Shown piece by piece: positions 1 to 10,593 of a stretch of DNA of 64,000 bases. The stretch covers positions 23,087 to 87,086 of the forward strand of contig NZ_SMKD01000005.1 in NCBI RefSeq assembly GCF_004348595.1, read 5' to 3'. A model generated the notes under the pieces. The model worked only from the letters and a program-made list of their open reading frames with translations, was not told the origin of the DNA and did not search any database. Every line of letters begins with the position of its first letter. Position 1 is the stretch's first letter. Origin of the DNA: Micromonospora sp. KC723. Lineage in GTDB: Bacteria > Actinomycetota > Actinomycetes > Mycobacteriales > Micromonosporaceae. Both the position numbers and the translations under genes were made by a program.

Positions 1-1049
1 GAGGCGACCCGGACCACGTCCTGCCGCCGGCCGAGCACCGCGTGGAACGCCAGCGCGTTGCCGTCGACGATGTCGCTGGGCACCACCCGGTCGCCGACGG
101 CGTAGTGCACCAGCGGGAACAGCCGTGGACCCAGGGTGGTGACGTGCAGTTCCGCGTCGTCGTCGACCAGGGTGGTGAAGCTGTCCCAGAACACCCGGAT
201 GTCCCTGGTCCGCGCGCGGGACATGGCCAGCACCCCGGTCTCGGCGGAGCCGTACTCGATCACGGCGGGCGCCCGGAAGACCCGCTCGACGAGGGCCACG
301 TCGGCGTCGCTCGCGGTCTCGGCACAGAGCACGACGGCTCGCAGCCGGCGCGGGGCCCCCAGGTCGAGCCGGTTGCTCTCGATGTGGCGGGCGAGCTTGA
401 ACACGGCGGAGGTGTAGCCCTCCAGAGAGACCGGGTCCTGGCGGCGCAGCACGGCGTGGTGCGCCCGCAGGGACGGCTCACTGAGGTCGTACGCGTTGAG
501 CCGGGTGATGTTCATGACCGCGTCGGCGGCCCGCCGACGGGCCTGGGCGACCCGGCCGCGCAGCCCGCTGCCGAACAGGTGGGCGTGGCCCCAGAGCAGG
601 AGGCTCGGGTCGGTGGGGCGGATGCCCGCCCAGTGCCGGCCGAGGTACGCGTCGACCCACCGGTCGCCCGCCTCGCCCGCGCCCCGGGGGTAGCGGGTGG
701 GCTGACCGGTGCTGCCGCCGGTGGTGTAGGCGTCGACGATCCGCCCGTCCTGGAAGACCTCGTCCTGCCGGGCGATGAGGACCTCCTTGGTCAGCGGCGG
801 GAACGACCACAGCGCGGACGGCCGGTCGATCCGCTCGGGCAGCCGGTGCTCCCGCCGCCAGGACCGGTAGAAGGGCACCTCGGCGAGGCAGTAGGCCCAG
901 ATCTCGTTGAACCGGCGCACCTGCCGCCGCTCGATCGACGCCCGGTCCGGGCACTCGTCGTACCGGGCGATGGCGCGGGCCAGCCGCCGGTGCCGGTTGG
1001 CCAGCAGGACCCGGCCCGGCAGCGAGCCGTCCACCGGCGTCCGGGTCAC
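1..1049 (-). CDS. PaaK-like adenylate-forming enzyme, 3' end outside window
   Basis: This is a carboxylate-activating (ANL superfamily) enzyme of the phenylacetate-CoA ligase/F390-synthetase type. The visible 349 residues hold the phosphate-binding loop TTGGSTGQPTRY near residue 110, a later EYGSAETG block that matches the family's adenine/substrate motif, and a GDRV stretch near the cut. The C-terminal lid domain lies beyond base 1. I chose GTG at 1049 because GGGAG sits about 7 bases upstream and the start overlaps the stop of a short upstream ORF as GTGA. A GTG some 30 bases further upstream is also possible. The substrate cannot be read from the sequence. Confidence 0.75.
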   Translation of the reverse strand, partial: MTRTPVDGSLPGRVLLANRHRRLARAIARYDECPDRASIERRQVRRFNEIWAYCLAEVPFYRSWRREHRLPERIDRPSALWSFPPLTKEVLIARQDEVFQDGRIVDAYTTGGSTGQPTRYPRGAGEAGDRWVDAYLGRHWAGIRPTDPSLLLWGHAHLFGSGLRGRVAQARRRAADAVMNITRLNAYDLSEPSLRAHHAVLRRQDPVSLEGYTSAVFKLARHIESNRLDLGAPRRLRAVVLCAETASDADVALVERVFRAPAVIEYGSAETGVLAMSRARTRDIRVFWDSFTTLVDDDAELHVTTLGPRLFPLVHYAVGDRVVPSDIVDGNALAFHAVLGRRQDVVRVA

Positions 1050-1168
1050 CGGCCGGCTCCCGGTCGACGCCCGGGCCACCACGGCGGACAGCGGGTCGCC
1101 AGCAACTGCTGCTCGCGGCGGACGCCGTCGCGCACCGCCGTCCCGTCGGTCACCTCTGCCACGTTCAC
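1046..1168 (-). CDS. Short ORF (40 aa) coupled to the PaaK-like gene
   Basis: A 40-codon ORF starts at GTG and its stop overlaps the GTG start of the PaaK-like gene (GTGA). Its third codon positions are strongly G/C, as in a real coding frame here, and the product begins VNVAEVTDGTAVRDGV. I recognise no family. It may be a small coupled protein, a remnant of a longer upstream gene, or chance. The Shine-Dalgarno signal ahead of it is weak, with GGAG about 15 bases away. Confidence 0.3.
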   Translation of the reverse strand: MNVAEVTDGTAVRDGVRREQQLLATRCPPWWPGRRPGAGR

Positions 1169-1336
1169 CTGCTGTCGAACGATCTCCAGCGGGAGGAGGA
1201 CACGACCGGTGCCGGAATTCCCCCGATCGGGTGGCCGGCCGGGAAAACCGCCACAACGAGTCGTCATCCATTGACATTGATACAGCACCGACAGCAGTCT
1301 CTCCGTCACAGGCCCATCCCCATGACAGGAGGCGCG

Positions 1337-4300
1337 ATGAGGCGCACACCGCTGGCGATCGCCGGCGTGTTCACATTGGTCGGCGCACTCACGCTGACCG
1401 CACCGGCGACCGCCCGGCCCTCGTCCGACCCGGGCGGCCGTGACAGCCTGGAGGTCTACGTCGGCACGCTCGACGCGGGACAGTTGGCGAAGCTGCGGGC
1501 GTCCGGCGTGGACCTCGGCCACGACCACCAGGGCACGGACGCCTCCGGCGCCGCCCGGGTGGAGACGGTGCTGAGCCGGCGGGAGGCCGCCCGGCTCGCC
1601 GGGCAGGGCGTCCGGCTGGAGGTGAAGAAGGTCCGCGGCAAGCCGGCCTCCCAGGCGCTGCGTGAGCAGGCGGCGGCGGGCTGGTCGGCGTTCCGGTCGT
1701 ACAGCGAGCCGGGCGGCCTGCGCGACGAGATCACCGCCACCGTGGCCCGGTACCCGAAGCTGGCCAAGCTGGAGACGATCGGCCGCAGCGTGCAGGGCAA
1801 GCCGATCCTGGCGGTGAAGGTCACCAAGAACGCGCGGACGCTGCCGGACGGCAAGCGGCCGGCGGTGCTCTACGGCAGCGCCCAGCACGCCCGGGAGTGG
1901 ATCACCCCGGAGATGACCCGACGGCTGCTGCACCACGTGCTGGACAGCTACGGCACGGATCCGGAGATCACGCGGCTGGTGGACCGCACCGAGCTGTGGT
2001 TCCTGCCGGTGGCCAACCCGGACGGCTACGACCACACCTTCACCCCGGGCAACCGGCTGTGGCGCAAGAACCTGCGCGACAACGACGGGGACGGGCAGAT
2101 CACCACCGCCGACGGCGTCGACCTCAACCGCAACTTCGCCTACAAGTGGGGGTACGACGACGAGGGCTCCTCACCGGAGCCGAACAGCGACACCTACCGG
2201 GGCGCCGGACCGAACTCGGAGCCGGAGACGAAGGCACTGGACCGGCTCTTCAAGCGGGTCGGCTTCGAGTTCTTCGTCAACTACCACTCGGCGGCGCAAC
2301 TGCTGCTCTACGGGGTCGGCTGGCAGGCCAGCACCCCCACCCCCGACGACGTCATCTACGAGACGATGGCCGGCGACGACGCCCACCCGGCGGTGCCCGG
2401 CTACGACCCGGACCTCTCCGCCGAGCTGTACACCACCAACGGCGACACCGACTCGCACGCCACCGTGCGCTACGGCACCCTGGGCTTCACTCCGGAGATG
2501 TCCACCTGCCAGGCGGCGGCCGCGTCCGACCCGGACGACCAGTGGCGGCCGGAGGACTGCGTCAGCGGCTTCATCTTCCCGGACGACGAGAAGCTCATCT
2601 CGGCCGAGGTCGCGAAGAACCTGCCGTTCGCCCTGTCGGTGGCGAAGTCGGCGGCCGACCCGGACGACCCGGTGTCGGTGGTCGGGCGCAGCACCCCGGA
2701 CTTCGTGGTGGACTCCTTCGACACCTCGTACGGGCGCAGCCAGCAGGTGGCGTCGATCACCCGGCGGGCACTGAAGAATGTCCGGATGCACTACGCGGTC
2801 AACAGCGGCCGACCGAAGACGGTCTCCGTCCGCGAGTGGCGCGGCGGTGAGCGGTACGGCGACACCCACAACGACTACTACGCCGAGCTGCGCGGCACGG
2901 TCACCGGCACCAGGCCGGGCGATCGGGTAGAGGTCTGGTTCAGCGGCGTCAAGCCGGGCAACGGCCCGGTGACCAGTGCCCGCTTCACCTACCGGGTTCA
3001 CCACGATATCGGCGGCGACGTGCTGGTCCTCGCCATGGAGGACGTCACCGGCCTCAGCCCGACGCAGACCGGCGCCACCAGCGCCAAGTACGCCGACGAG
3101 ATCGCCGCCTCGCTGGCCAAGGCGAAGCGCAGCAGCGACGTCTACGACTTCGACGTCATGGGCCGGAAGGCGCCGCACCACCTGGGCGTGCTGTCGCACT
3201 ACCGGACGGTGGTCTGGGAGACCGGCGACGACGTCATCCCGCGCTCCCCCGGCCAGGTGGCCGGAACCGCCGCCCGGGCCGCCGCGGAGACCGAACTGGC
3301 CGTGCGGGACTACCTCAACGAGGGCGGCAAGCTCCTGGTCAGCGGCAAGTACGCGCTCTTCGCCCAGGCCGCGAACGGTTCGTACGTCTACCAGCCGAAC
3401 GCGCCCGCGGAGTGCGCCGACCCCGACGACGCCAGTTGCCTGCCGCTGCTCAACGACTTCCAGCAGTACTACCTGGGGGCGTACACCTACGTCAGCGACG
3501 GTGGCACCGACCCGGCCGGCGAACCGTACCCGCTGCGTGGCGCGGACGGGCCGTTCGCCGGGTTCGCGGGCCGGCTCAACGAGGCCGGCTCGGCGCAGAA
3601 CCACGACCACACGGCCTCGTTCCTGAGCACGTCGAGCTTCCTCGCGCCGAAGGACTTCCCGCAGTTCGCCAGCTCGGCGACGGTGGACTGGGCACGGCCG
3701 GGCGCGGCGCCGTTCGACCCGCGCACCGGTGACTGGTACCTCTACAGCGGCCGGTCCAACGAGTCGTACAAGCGGCTCACCCGGACCGTCGACCTGACCG
3801 GGAAGACCAGCGGCGAGCTGCGCTTCTTCACCTCGTACGACATCGAGCAGAACTGGGACTTCCTGTTCGTCGAGGCGCACGAGGTGGGCAGCGACGACTG
3901 GACGACGCTGCCCGACGCCAACGGGCACACCGGCACGGTCACCGGGGAGAGCTGCGCCTCCGGTTGGGCGCAGACGCTGCACCCGTTCCTGGCCCACTAC
4001 CAGGGCGCCGACTGCTCTCCCACGGGCAGCACCGGCACCTGGAACGCGGCCACCGGAGCCTCCGGCGGCTGGCAGGAGTTCGCCGTCGACCTGTCGGCGT
4101 ACGCCGGGAAGAAGGTCGAGCTGTCGATCACCTACGCCTCCGACTGGGGCACCCAGGGTCTGGGCGTCTTCCTGGACGACGCGCGGGTCTTCGCCGACGG
4201 CGCGCTGGTGTCCGAGACCTCCTTCGAGACGGCCGACCTGGGTGGCTGGACGCTCGCCGGGCCACCGGCCGGCTCGGCGCCCAGCCCCAACGACTGGAGC

Positions 4301-4450
4301 CGCAGCCAGCAGGCCTTCGAGGAGGGGGCGGCGGTCGTCACCGACGACACCGTCTACCTCGGTTTCGGTCTGGAAGGGCTCGCCCCGGCGGCCCGTGACG
4401 ACCTGGTGGCCCGCTCCCTGGCCCACCTGAGCGCACGACCCCGCCGGTAG
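1337..4450 (+). CDS. Secreted M14-family zinc carboxypeptidase with long C-terminal region
   Basis: This exported metallocarboxypeptidase (1037 aa) should remove C-terminal residues from peptides outside the cell. Residues 1-27 form a Sec signal peptide (MRRTPLAIAG, a hydrophobic run, then ATARP). The M14 catalytic domain spans about 118-450. It has zinc ligands H184 and E187 in the HARE block, NPDGY near 227, DLNRNF near 262, the third zinc ligand H317 in NYHS, and the general base E387 in GFTPEMS. The remaining roughly 550 residues include a jelly-roll-like region (DLTGKTSGELRFFTSYDIEQ) similar in style to the C-terminal domains of M6 immune-inhibitor-A proteases. ATG 1337 is preceded by AGGAGG 4 bases upstream. 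A TTGACA box lies at 1271-1276, but no convincing -10 follows. Confidence 0.9.
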   Translation: MRRTPLAIAGVFTLVGALTLTAPATARPSSDPGGRDSLEVYVGTLDAGQLAKLRASGVDLGHDHQGTDASGAARVETVLSRREAARLAGQGVRLEVKKVRGKPASQALREQAAAGWSAFRSYSEPGGLRDEITATVARYPKLAKLETIGRSVQGKPILAVKVTKNARTLPDGKRPAVLYGSAQHAREWITPEMTRRLLHHVLDSYGTDPEITRLVDRTELWFLPVANPDGYDHTFTPGNRLWRKNLRDNDGDGQITTADGVDLNRNFAYKWGYDDEGSSPEPNSDTYRGAGPNSEPETKALDRLFKRVGFEFFVNYHSAAQLLLYGVGWQASTPTPDDVIYETMAGDDAHPAVPGYDPDLSAELYTTNGDTDSHATVRYGTLGFTPEMSTCQAAAASDPDDQWRPEDCVSGFIFPDDEKLISAEVAKNLPFALSVAKSAADPDDPVSVVGRSTPDFVVDSFDTSYGRSQQVASITRRALKNVRMHYAVNSGRPKTVSVREWRGGERYGDTHNDYYAELRGTVTGTRPGDRVEVWFSGVKPGNGPVTSARFTYRVHHDIGGDVLVLAMEDVTGLSPTQTGATSAKYADEIAASLAKAKRSSDVYDFDVMGRKAPHHLGVLSHYRTVVWETGDDVIPRSPGQVAGTAARAAAETELAVRDYLNEGGKLLVSGKYALFAQAANGSYVYQPNAPAECADPDDASCLPLLNDFQQYYLGAYTYVSDGGTDPAGEPYPLRGADGPFAGFAGRLNEAGSAQNHDHTASFLSTSSFLAPKDFPQFASSATVDWARPGAAPFDPRTGDWYLYSGRSNESYKRLTRTVDLTGKTSGELRFFTSYDIEQNWDFLFVEAHEVGSDDWTTLPDANGHTGTVTGESCASGWAQTLHPFLAHYQGADCSPTGSTGTWNAATGASGGWQEFAVDLSAYAGKKVELSITYASDWGTQGLGVFLDDARVFADGALVSETSFETADLGGWTLAGPPAGSAPSPNDWSRSQQAFEEGAAVVTDDTVYLGFGLEGLAPAARDDLVARSLAHLSARPRR

Positions 4451-4461
4451 CGGCGTAGCCG

Positions 4462-4495
4462 GGCGCGCCGGCGGTGACCACACCGTCGGCGCGCC
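4462..4495 (+). terminator. Hairpin terminator after the carboxypeptidase
   Basis: A 15-bp stem, broken by one G-U pair, has arms beginning GGCGCGCCG and ending CGGCGCGCC around an ACCA loop, 11 bases after the stop codon. There is no U-tract, as is usual for actinobacterial hairpins. Confidence 0.7.
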
Positions 4496-4541
4496 TGTCG
4501 GTCCGCCGGCCGGGCCGCCTGCGGTGTGGTGAGCTGTAGCC

Positions 4542-5471
4542 GTGGCGGGGTACCTGTTGGGTCTGGTGCTGCATCCCACCCGGGACGTCTCCGAGGTGGT
4601 CGGGATCATCGCGCGGTGGGCCGCCCGGCACGCCACGACCCTCGCCGTCCGCGCCGAGGACCGGCACCGGGTGCCGGCGTCGGTGGAGCCGGTGCCGGCG
4701 GAGGAGCTGGCCGACCGATCGGACATCCTGATCAGCATCGGCGGGGACGGCACCATGTTGGGCGCGCTGCGCGGTGCGGTGCGCAGCCCGAAGCCGGTGC
4801 TCGGGGTGCACCTGGGCCGGGTCGGTTTCCTGGTGGAGGTGGAACCGCCGGACCTGCCCCGGGCGCTGGAGAGGCTGGTGAACCGCGACTTCACCGTCGA
4901 GTCGCACGCCTGCCTGGCCTGCGACGTCTGCGGGGACGACGTGGTGGCGTTCAACGACGTGGCGCTGGCCCGCCAGCCCGGCTCCGGTTTCGTCACCGCC
5001 ACGCTCGCCGTCGGCGGTCAGCGCTACGGCTACTACCGGTGCGACGCGCTGGTGGTGAGCACGCCCGCCGGCTCGACGGCGTACAGCTACGCGGCGGGTG
5101 GACCGGTGGTCTCGCCGGCCACCCGGGCGGTGGTGGTGACACCGTCCGCGCCGATGGCCGGGATCTCCCGCTCGGTGGTGCTCGCCCCGGAGGAGGACGT
5201 CCGGTTGGAGCTGCGGCCGGACTCGGCGCCGGTGGTGGTGGAGGCCGACGGCCTGGTGATCCGGGACGCGGCCACGCGGGGCGCGGTGCACATCCGGTAC
5301 CAACCCGACGCCGGCCTGGTGGTCCGCCTCGATCCGCGCCGGCACCGGGAGCGCAACCAGCTCAAGCTGAGCCTGCTGGACCTGCCGCTGCTGCCCGACC
5401 AACTGCGTGAGCTGCTGCCGGACGGGCTGCGGGAACAGTTCCGGCACCGCGACCTGCGCCCACCCCGCTGA
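4542..5471 (+). CDS. nadK: NAD kinase
   Basis: Phosphorylates NAD+ to NADP+ in the cytoplasm. The 309-aa protein has the GGDG phosphate-binding motif at residues 67-70 (ISIGGDGTMLGALR), the FNDVAL block and the TPAGSTAYSYAAGG loop, all hallmarks of the family. Its length is normal. It is followed by a convergent phosphoglucomutase gene and is not next to recN or xseA, so it is probably a second, stand-alone NAD kinase of the type many actinomycetes carry. That paralogy is inferred, since the rest of the genome is not visible. The GTG start has only a weak GAG signal about 9 bases upstream. Confidence 0.92.
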   Translation: MAGYLLGLVLHPTRDVSEVVGIIARWAARHATTLAVRAEDRHRVPASVEPVPAEELADRSDILISIGGDGTMLGALRGAVRSPKPVLGVHLGRVGFLVEVEPPDLPRALERLVNRDFTVESHACLACDVCGDDVVAFNDVALARQPGSGFVTATLAVGGQRYGYYRCDALVVSTPAGSTAYSYAAGGPVVSPATRAVVVTPSAPMAGISRSVVLAPEEDVRLELRPDSAPVVVEADGLVIRDAATRGAVHIRYQPDAGLVVRLDPRRHRERNQLKLSLLDLPLLPDQLRELLPDGLREQFRHRDLRPPR

Positions 5472-5472
5472 C

Positions 5473-5495
5473 CGGCGGCGACGGCTCGCCGGCCG
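5473..5495. terminator. Short hairpin between convergent nadK and pgm
   Basis: GGCGA/TCGCC stems around a CGGC loop, extended by CGGC/GCCG with one bulged base. It lies in the 40-base gap between the two stop codons and could serve both genes. Confidence 0.45.
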
Positions 5496-5511
5496 CCGCG
5501 CCGCGCGGTGC

Positions 5512-7155
<1,644 letters not shown>

Positions 7156-7221
7156 TGCGGGATCCTCCTCGGGTACGGGGTGGGCTCACTGGTTCCCGGC
7201 GCGGGCCGGGTCGCGGGTGGC

Positions 7222-8454
7222 TCAGGGCTCGACGCGTTGCCCCTTGCCGATGACCACGATGCCATTGTCGGACACGGTGTAGCGCTGCCGGTCCTTCTCC
7301 AGGTCGACGCCGATCTCCGCGCCCTCGGGGACGAAGACGTTCTTGTCGAGGATGGCCCGGCGCACCACCGCGTGCCGGCCGATCTCCACGCCCTCCATCA
7401 GCACGGCGCCCTCGACGTGCGCCCAGGAGTGCACCTTGACCTTCGGCGAGACGATCGAGTTCTCCACCAGCGAGCCGGAGATGACCGCGCCGGGCGAGAC
7501 CATCGAGGCGACCGCCCGGCCGACCCGCTCACCCCACTGGTGGACGAACTTCGCGGGCGGGAACGGCGGCTGCTCGGTGTAGATCGGCCACTCGAAGTTG
7601 TAGAGGTTGAACACCGGGTGCACGTTGATCAGATCCATGTGGGCGTCGTAGAAGGAGTCCAGCGTCCCCACGTCGCGCCAGTAGCCCCGGTCGCGGTCGG
7701 TGCTGCCCGGCACCTCGTTGTCCCTGAAGTCGTAGACGTTGGCCTCGCCGCGCTCGACCAGCATCGGGATGATGCTGCCGCCCATGTCGTGCTTGCTGGT
7801 CTTGTCTGCCGCGTCGCGTTCCACGGCCTCGCAGAGCGCCTTGGTGCTGAAGACGTAGTTGCCCATCGAGGCGTAGATCTGGTCCGGCGCGTCGGGCAGG
7901 CCGACCGCGTCGGTGGGCTTCTCGCGGAACGCCCGGATCCGCCGGCCGTCCTCGCCGACCTCGATCACCCCGAACTGGTCGGCCATCGACAGCGGCTGCC
8001 GGATGCCGGCCACGGTGACCGCGGCGCCGGAGGCGATGTGGTCGTCCACCATCTGCCGCGGATCCATCCGGTAGATGTGGTCGGCGCCGAAGACGATCAC
8101 GTGATCCGGCTGCTCGTCGTTGATCAGGTTGAAGCTCTGGTAGATCGCGTCGGCGGAGCCGGCGAACCACCACGGGCCGCGGCGCTGCTGCGCCGGCACC
8201 GGGGTGACGTAGTTGCCGAGCAGGGTCGACATCCGCCAGGTCTTGGTGATGTGCCGGTCCAGCGAGTGGGACTTGTACTGGGTCAGCACGACGATCTTGA
8301 GAAAGCCGGCGTTCGCCAGGTTGGACAGGACGAAGTCGACCATGCGGTACATCCCGCCGAACGGAACAGCGGGCTTGGCCCGGTCCGTGGTGAGCGGCAT
8401 CAGGCGCTTGCCCTCTCCGCCAGCCAGGACGATCGCGAGCACCTTGGCAGCCAT
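7222..8454 (-). CDS. glgC: Glucose-1-phosphate adenylyltransferase
   Basis: Makes ADP-glucose from ATP and glucose 1-phosphate, the committed step to glycogen. The 410-aa protein starts with the nucleotide-binding loop [13 protein letters not shown] and has [14 protein letters not shown] and GYWRDVGT blocks of the nucleotidyltransferase fold. A C-terminal left-handed beta-helix follows ([18 protein letters not shown] onward). It diverges from the glycogen synthase gene across 94 bases, an arrangement common in actinobacteria. In this pathway ADP-glucose also feeds maltose-1-phosphate synthesis by GlgM. Confidence 0.96.
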   Translation of the reverse strand: MAAKVLAIVLAGGEGKRLMPLTTDRAKPAVPFGGMYRMVDFVLSNLANAGFLKIVVLTQYKSHSLDRHITKTWRMSTLLGNYVTPVPAQQRRGPWWFAGSADAIYQSFNLINDEQPDHVIVFGADHIYRMDPRQMVDDHIASGAAVTVAGIRQPLSMADQFGVIEVGEDGRRIRAFREKPTDAVGLPDAPDQIYASMGNYVFSTKALCEAVERDAADKTSKHDMGGSIIPMLVERGEANVYDFRDNEVPGSTDRDRGYWRDVGTLDSFYDAHMDLINVHPVFNLYNFEWPIYTEQPPFPPAKFVHQWGERVGRAVASMVSPGAVISGSLVENSIVSPKVKVHSWAHVEGAVLMEGVEIGRHAVVRRAILDKNVFVPEGAEIGVDLEKDRQRYTVSDNGIVVIGKGQRVEP

Positions 8455-8548
8455 GTCCCGACGCTATCCACCCGGCCGCGAGTTCACCACTCCTACGGGC
8501 CGACTTCTCCTTCCGTACCGGGCGTGTTTCTGCACTAAGGTGCCGGGC

Positions 8549-9757
8549 ATGAGCGATCTCGTACCGCTGCGCGTCGACCTGCTCACCCGGGAGTACCCGC
8601 CGGAGGTGTACGGCGGGGCCGGGGTGCACGTCGAGTACCTCGCCCGGGAGTTGCGGCGGCTCGCCGAGGTACGGGTGCACTGCTTCGGCGCGCCGCGCGC
8701 GGAGCCGGGCGTCGTCGCGTACGCCGAGCCGGCCGGCCTGGCCGGCGCGAACGCCGCGCTGCGAACCATGGGCGTGGACCTGGAGATGGCGGCGGGCTGC
8801 GCCGGCACGGACGTGGTGCACAGCCACACCTGGTACGCCAACCTGGCCGGGCACACCGCGAAGCTGCTGCACGGGGTGCCGCACGTGGTGACCGCGCACA
8901 GCCTGGAGCCGCTGCGGCCGTGGAAGGCCGAACAGCTCGGCGGCGGGTATGCGCTCTCCTCCTGGTGCGAGCGGACGGCCTACGAGGCCGCCGACGCGAT
9001 CATCGCGGTCAGCGGGGGAATGCGCCGGGACGTGCTGTCGGCGTACCCGCAGGTGGATCCGGACCGGGTCCGGGTGGTCTACAACGGCATCGACACCGCC
9101 CAGTACGCGCCGGACCCGGGCACCGACGTGGTGGAGCGCCTGGGTGTCGACCCGGCCCGGCCGAGCGTGGTGTACGTCGGACGGATCACCCGGCAGAAGG
9201 GTCTGCCCTACCTGCTGCGCGCCGCCCGGGAGCTGCCCGCCGACACCCAGCTGGTGCTGCTGGCCGGGGCGCCCGACACGCCCGAGATCGCCGCCGAGGT
9301 GGAGGAGCTGGTCGCCGAACTGCGGGCGAACCGTTCGGGCGTGGTGTGGGTGGCCGAGATGCTGCCCAAGCACGAGGTGATCCAGGTGCTCACCCACGCG
9401 ACGATCTTCGTCTGCCCCTCGGTGTACGAGCCGATGGGCATCGTGAACCTGGAGGCGATGGCCTGCGAGACGGCGGTGGTGGCGACGGCGACCGGCGGCA
9501 TCCCGGAGGTGGTGGCCGACGGCGAGACCGGGCTGCTGGTCCCGATCGAACAGGCCGGTGACGGCTCGGGCCGGCCGCTGGACCCACGGCGGTTCGTGGC
9601 CGACCTGGCGGCGGCCATGAACGCGGTGCTGGCCGACCCGGAACGGACCCGGAAGTTCGGTCTGGCCGGGCGTCGGCGCGCGGTCGAGCACTTCTCCTGG
9701 GACGCGGTCGCCGCGCGGACGATCGAGGTGTACCGGTCGGTGGGAGCGGCGGGTTGA
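8549..9757 (+). CDS. glgM: Actinobacterial GlgA/GlgM glycosyltransferase (GT4)
   Basis: A retaining GT-B enzyme of 402 aa. Its actinobacterial relatives use ADP-glucose to make maltose 1-phosphate (GlgM), the substrate of GlgE, and were formerly annotated GlgA. The N-terminal EYPPEVYGGAGVHVEYL is the donor-loop motif. VYVGRITRQKGLPYLLRA and the SVYEPMGIVNLEAMAC box of the C-terminal Rossmann domain are intact. ATG 8549 was chosen because the homologous region begins there, although the frame stays open further upstream. GlgE lies about 840 bases downstream, which supports the maltose-1-phosphate role over a plain glycogen synthase role. This is inferred from context. Confidence 0.92.
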   Translation: MSDLVPLRVDLLTREYPPEVYGGAGVHVEYLARELRRLAEVRVHCFGAPRAEPGVVAYAEPAGLAGANAALRTMGVDLEMAAGCAGTDVVHSHTWYANLAGHTAKLLHGVPHVVTAHSLEPLRPWKAEQLGGGYALSSWCERTAYEAADAIIAVSGGMRRDVLSAYPQVDPDRVRVVYNGIDTAQYAPDPGTDVVERLGVDPARPSVVYVGRITRQKGLPYLLRAARELPADTQLVLLAGAPDTPEIAAEVEELVAELRANRSGVVWVAEMLPKHEVIQVLTHATIFVCPSVYEPMGIVNLEAMACETAVVATATGGIPEVVADGETGLLVPIEQAGDGSGRPLDPRRFVADLAAAMNAVLADPERTRKFGLAGRRRAVEHFSWDAVAARTIEVYRSVGAAG

Positions 9758-9764
9758 CCCGCGG

Positions 9765-10220
9765 CTACGGCTCGGGCGCGATCAGCGTCAGCGTCGGGAA
9801 GTAGGTGCGGTAGCGGCGGCCGTCGCGGGTGAGCAGGCGATAGCGGCACACCGCGGCGTGCGCGCCGATGTAGAAGTCGGCGATCGGCGAGTGTTTGGCG
9901 CCTCCCTGCGCCCGGTACCGCGCGTACGCCTTGCCGGCCAGGAAGCCCGCGGGAGACGGCAGTTCCTCGCGGAGGAAGTCCGTCGCGGGTAGGGCCTCGT
10001 CGAGTTCCTCGACGCGCGCGAACCGTACGGACACCTCGGCGTACACGATCGGGTTGATCACCAGGACGCCGCTGTCCCGGGCGGCGGCCAGCGCCTCGCC
10101 CGACCAGTCGGCCCACCGTGGATCCTCGGTGAGGATGTCCAGCAGGACGTTGGTGTCGACCAGGGTGGTGACGGTGTCGGTCGCCCGGCGGGCGACGGCC
10201 CGGATGCGCTCAGTCGCCAC
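9765..10220 (-). CDS. PIN-domain toxin of a VapBC-type pair
   Basis: A probable ribonuclease toxin of 151 aa. The PIN acidic residues are visible: D22 in LVDTNVLLDIL, E62 in VYAEV and D115 in IADFYIGAHA. The GTG start overlaps the 3' end of the antitoxin gene by 11 bases, so translation is likely coupled. A GTG 17 codons further in, just ahead of LVDTN, is an alternative start that would give the more usual short N-terminus. The pair sits between glgM, with which it converges with a gap of only 7 bases, and glgE. Nothing suggests a role in glycogen metabolism. RNA targets of this family are often tRNA or rRNA, but the target here is unknown. Confidence 0.85.
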   Translation of the reverse strand: MATERIRAVARRATDTVTTLVDTNVLLDILTEDPRWADWSGEALAAARDSGVLVINPIVYAEVSVRFARVEELDEALPATDFLREELPSPAGFLAGKAYARYRAQGGAKHSPIADFYIGAHAAVCRYRLLTRDGRRYRTYFPTLTLIAPEP

Positions 10221-10449
10221 GGAGCAGGTCCATCAGCTCGTCGGTCGACATGCTCTCCACCTCTCGGGCGCTGCCCCGTCCGCGCATGTGCCTGACGAGG
10301 CGCCGCCCACGGGTCTCGGCCTCCGCGACCCGCACGATCCGCAGGGTGCCGCCTTCCTCGATCACATCCACCTCGTCGCCCTCGTGCAGGTTGTGCCGGG
10401 CACGCAGTTCGGCCGGGATGGTCACCTGTCCCTTGCTGTTCAACCTCAT
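10210..10449 (-). CDS. AbrB/SpoVT-type antitoxin
   Basis: A 79-aa swapped-hairpin DNA-binding antitoxin. Residues 1-45 (MRLNSKGQVTIPAELR ... EGDEVDVIEEGG) are the classic SpoVT-AbrB domain. The C-terminal half (STDELMDLLRGD) is the likely toxin-binding tail. ATG 10449 follows a GGGGGG run about 5 bases upstream. It is the first gene of the antitoxin-toxin unit and should repress its own promoter through the repeats just upstream. Confidence 0.87.
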   Translation of the reverse strand: MRLNSKGQVTIPAELRARHNLHEGDEVDVIEEGGTLRIVRVAEAETRGRRLVRHMRGRGSAREVESMSTDELMDLLRGD

Positions 10450-10460
10450 CGCAACCCCCC

Positions 10461-10484
10461 TGATACGTAATACACATGATACGT
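10461..10484. promoter_or_regulatory. Direct-repeat operator of the antitoxin promoter
   Basis: Two exact copies of TGATACGT start at 10461 and 10477, a 16-base period, just upstream of the antitoxin start. The first copy contains the palindrome TACGTA. The stretch is clearly more AT-rich than its surroundings. Position and repetition suggest the autoregulatory binding site of the AbrB-type antitoxin. Inferred. Confidence 0.5.
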
Positions 10485-10593
10485 GTCTCTGACCACCGCC
10501 GCCGCCGAGCCAGCGGCAACGACCAGCAACGCCGCCCGGAAAGAAGAGCCCCCGACCCGAGCGCGAAGCGATCTCGCGCAGTAGGTTGAGCGG

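Noticed and set aside
2171..5002. Very long leftward open frame opposite the carboxypeptidase and NAD kinase genes
   Set aside because: It is antisense to two clearly recognisable genes and is low-complexity Arg/Gly/Val with no domain. Long antisense frames are a normal by-product of high GC3.
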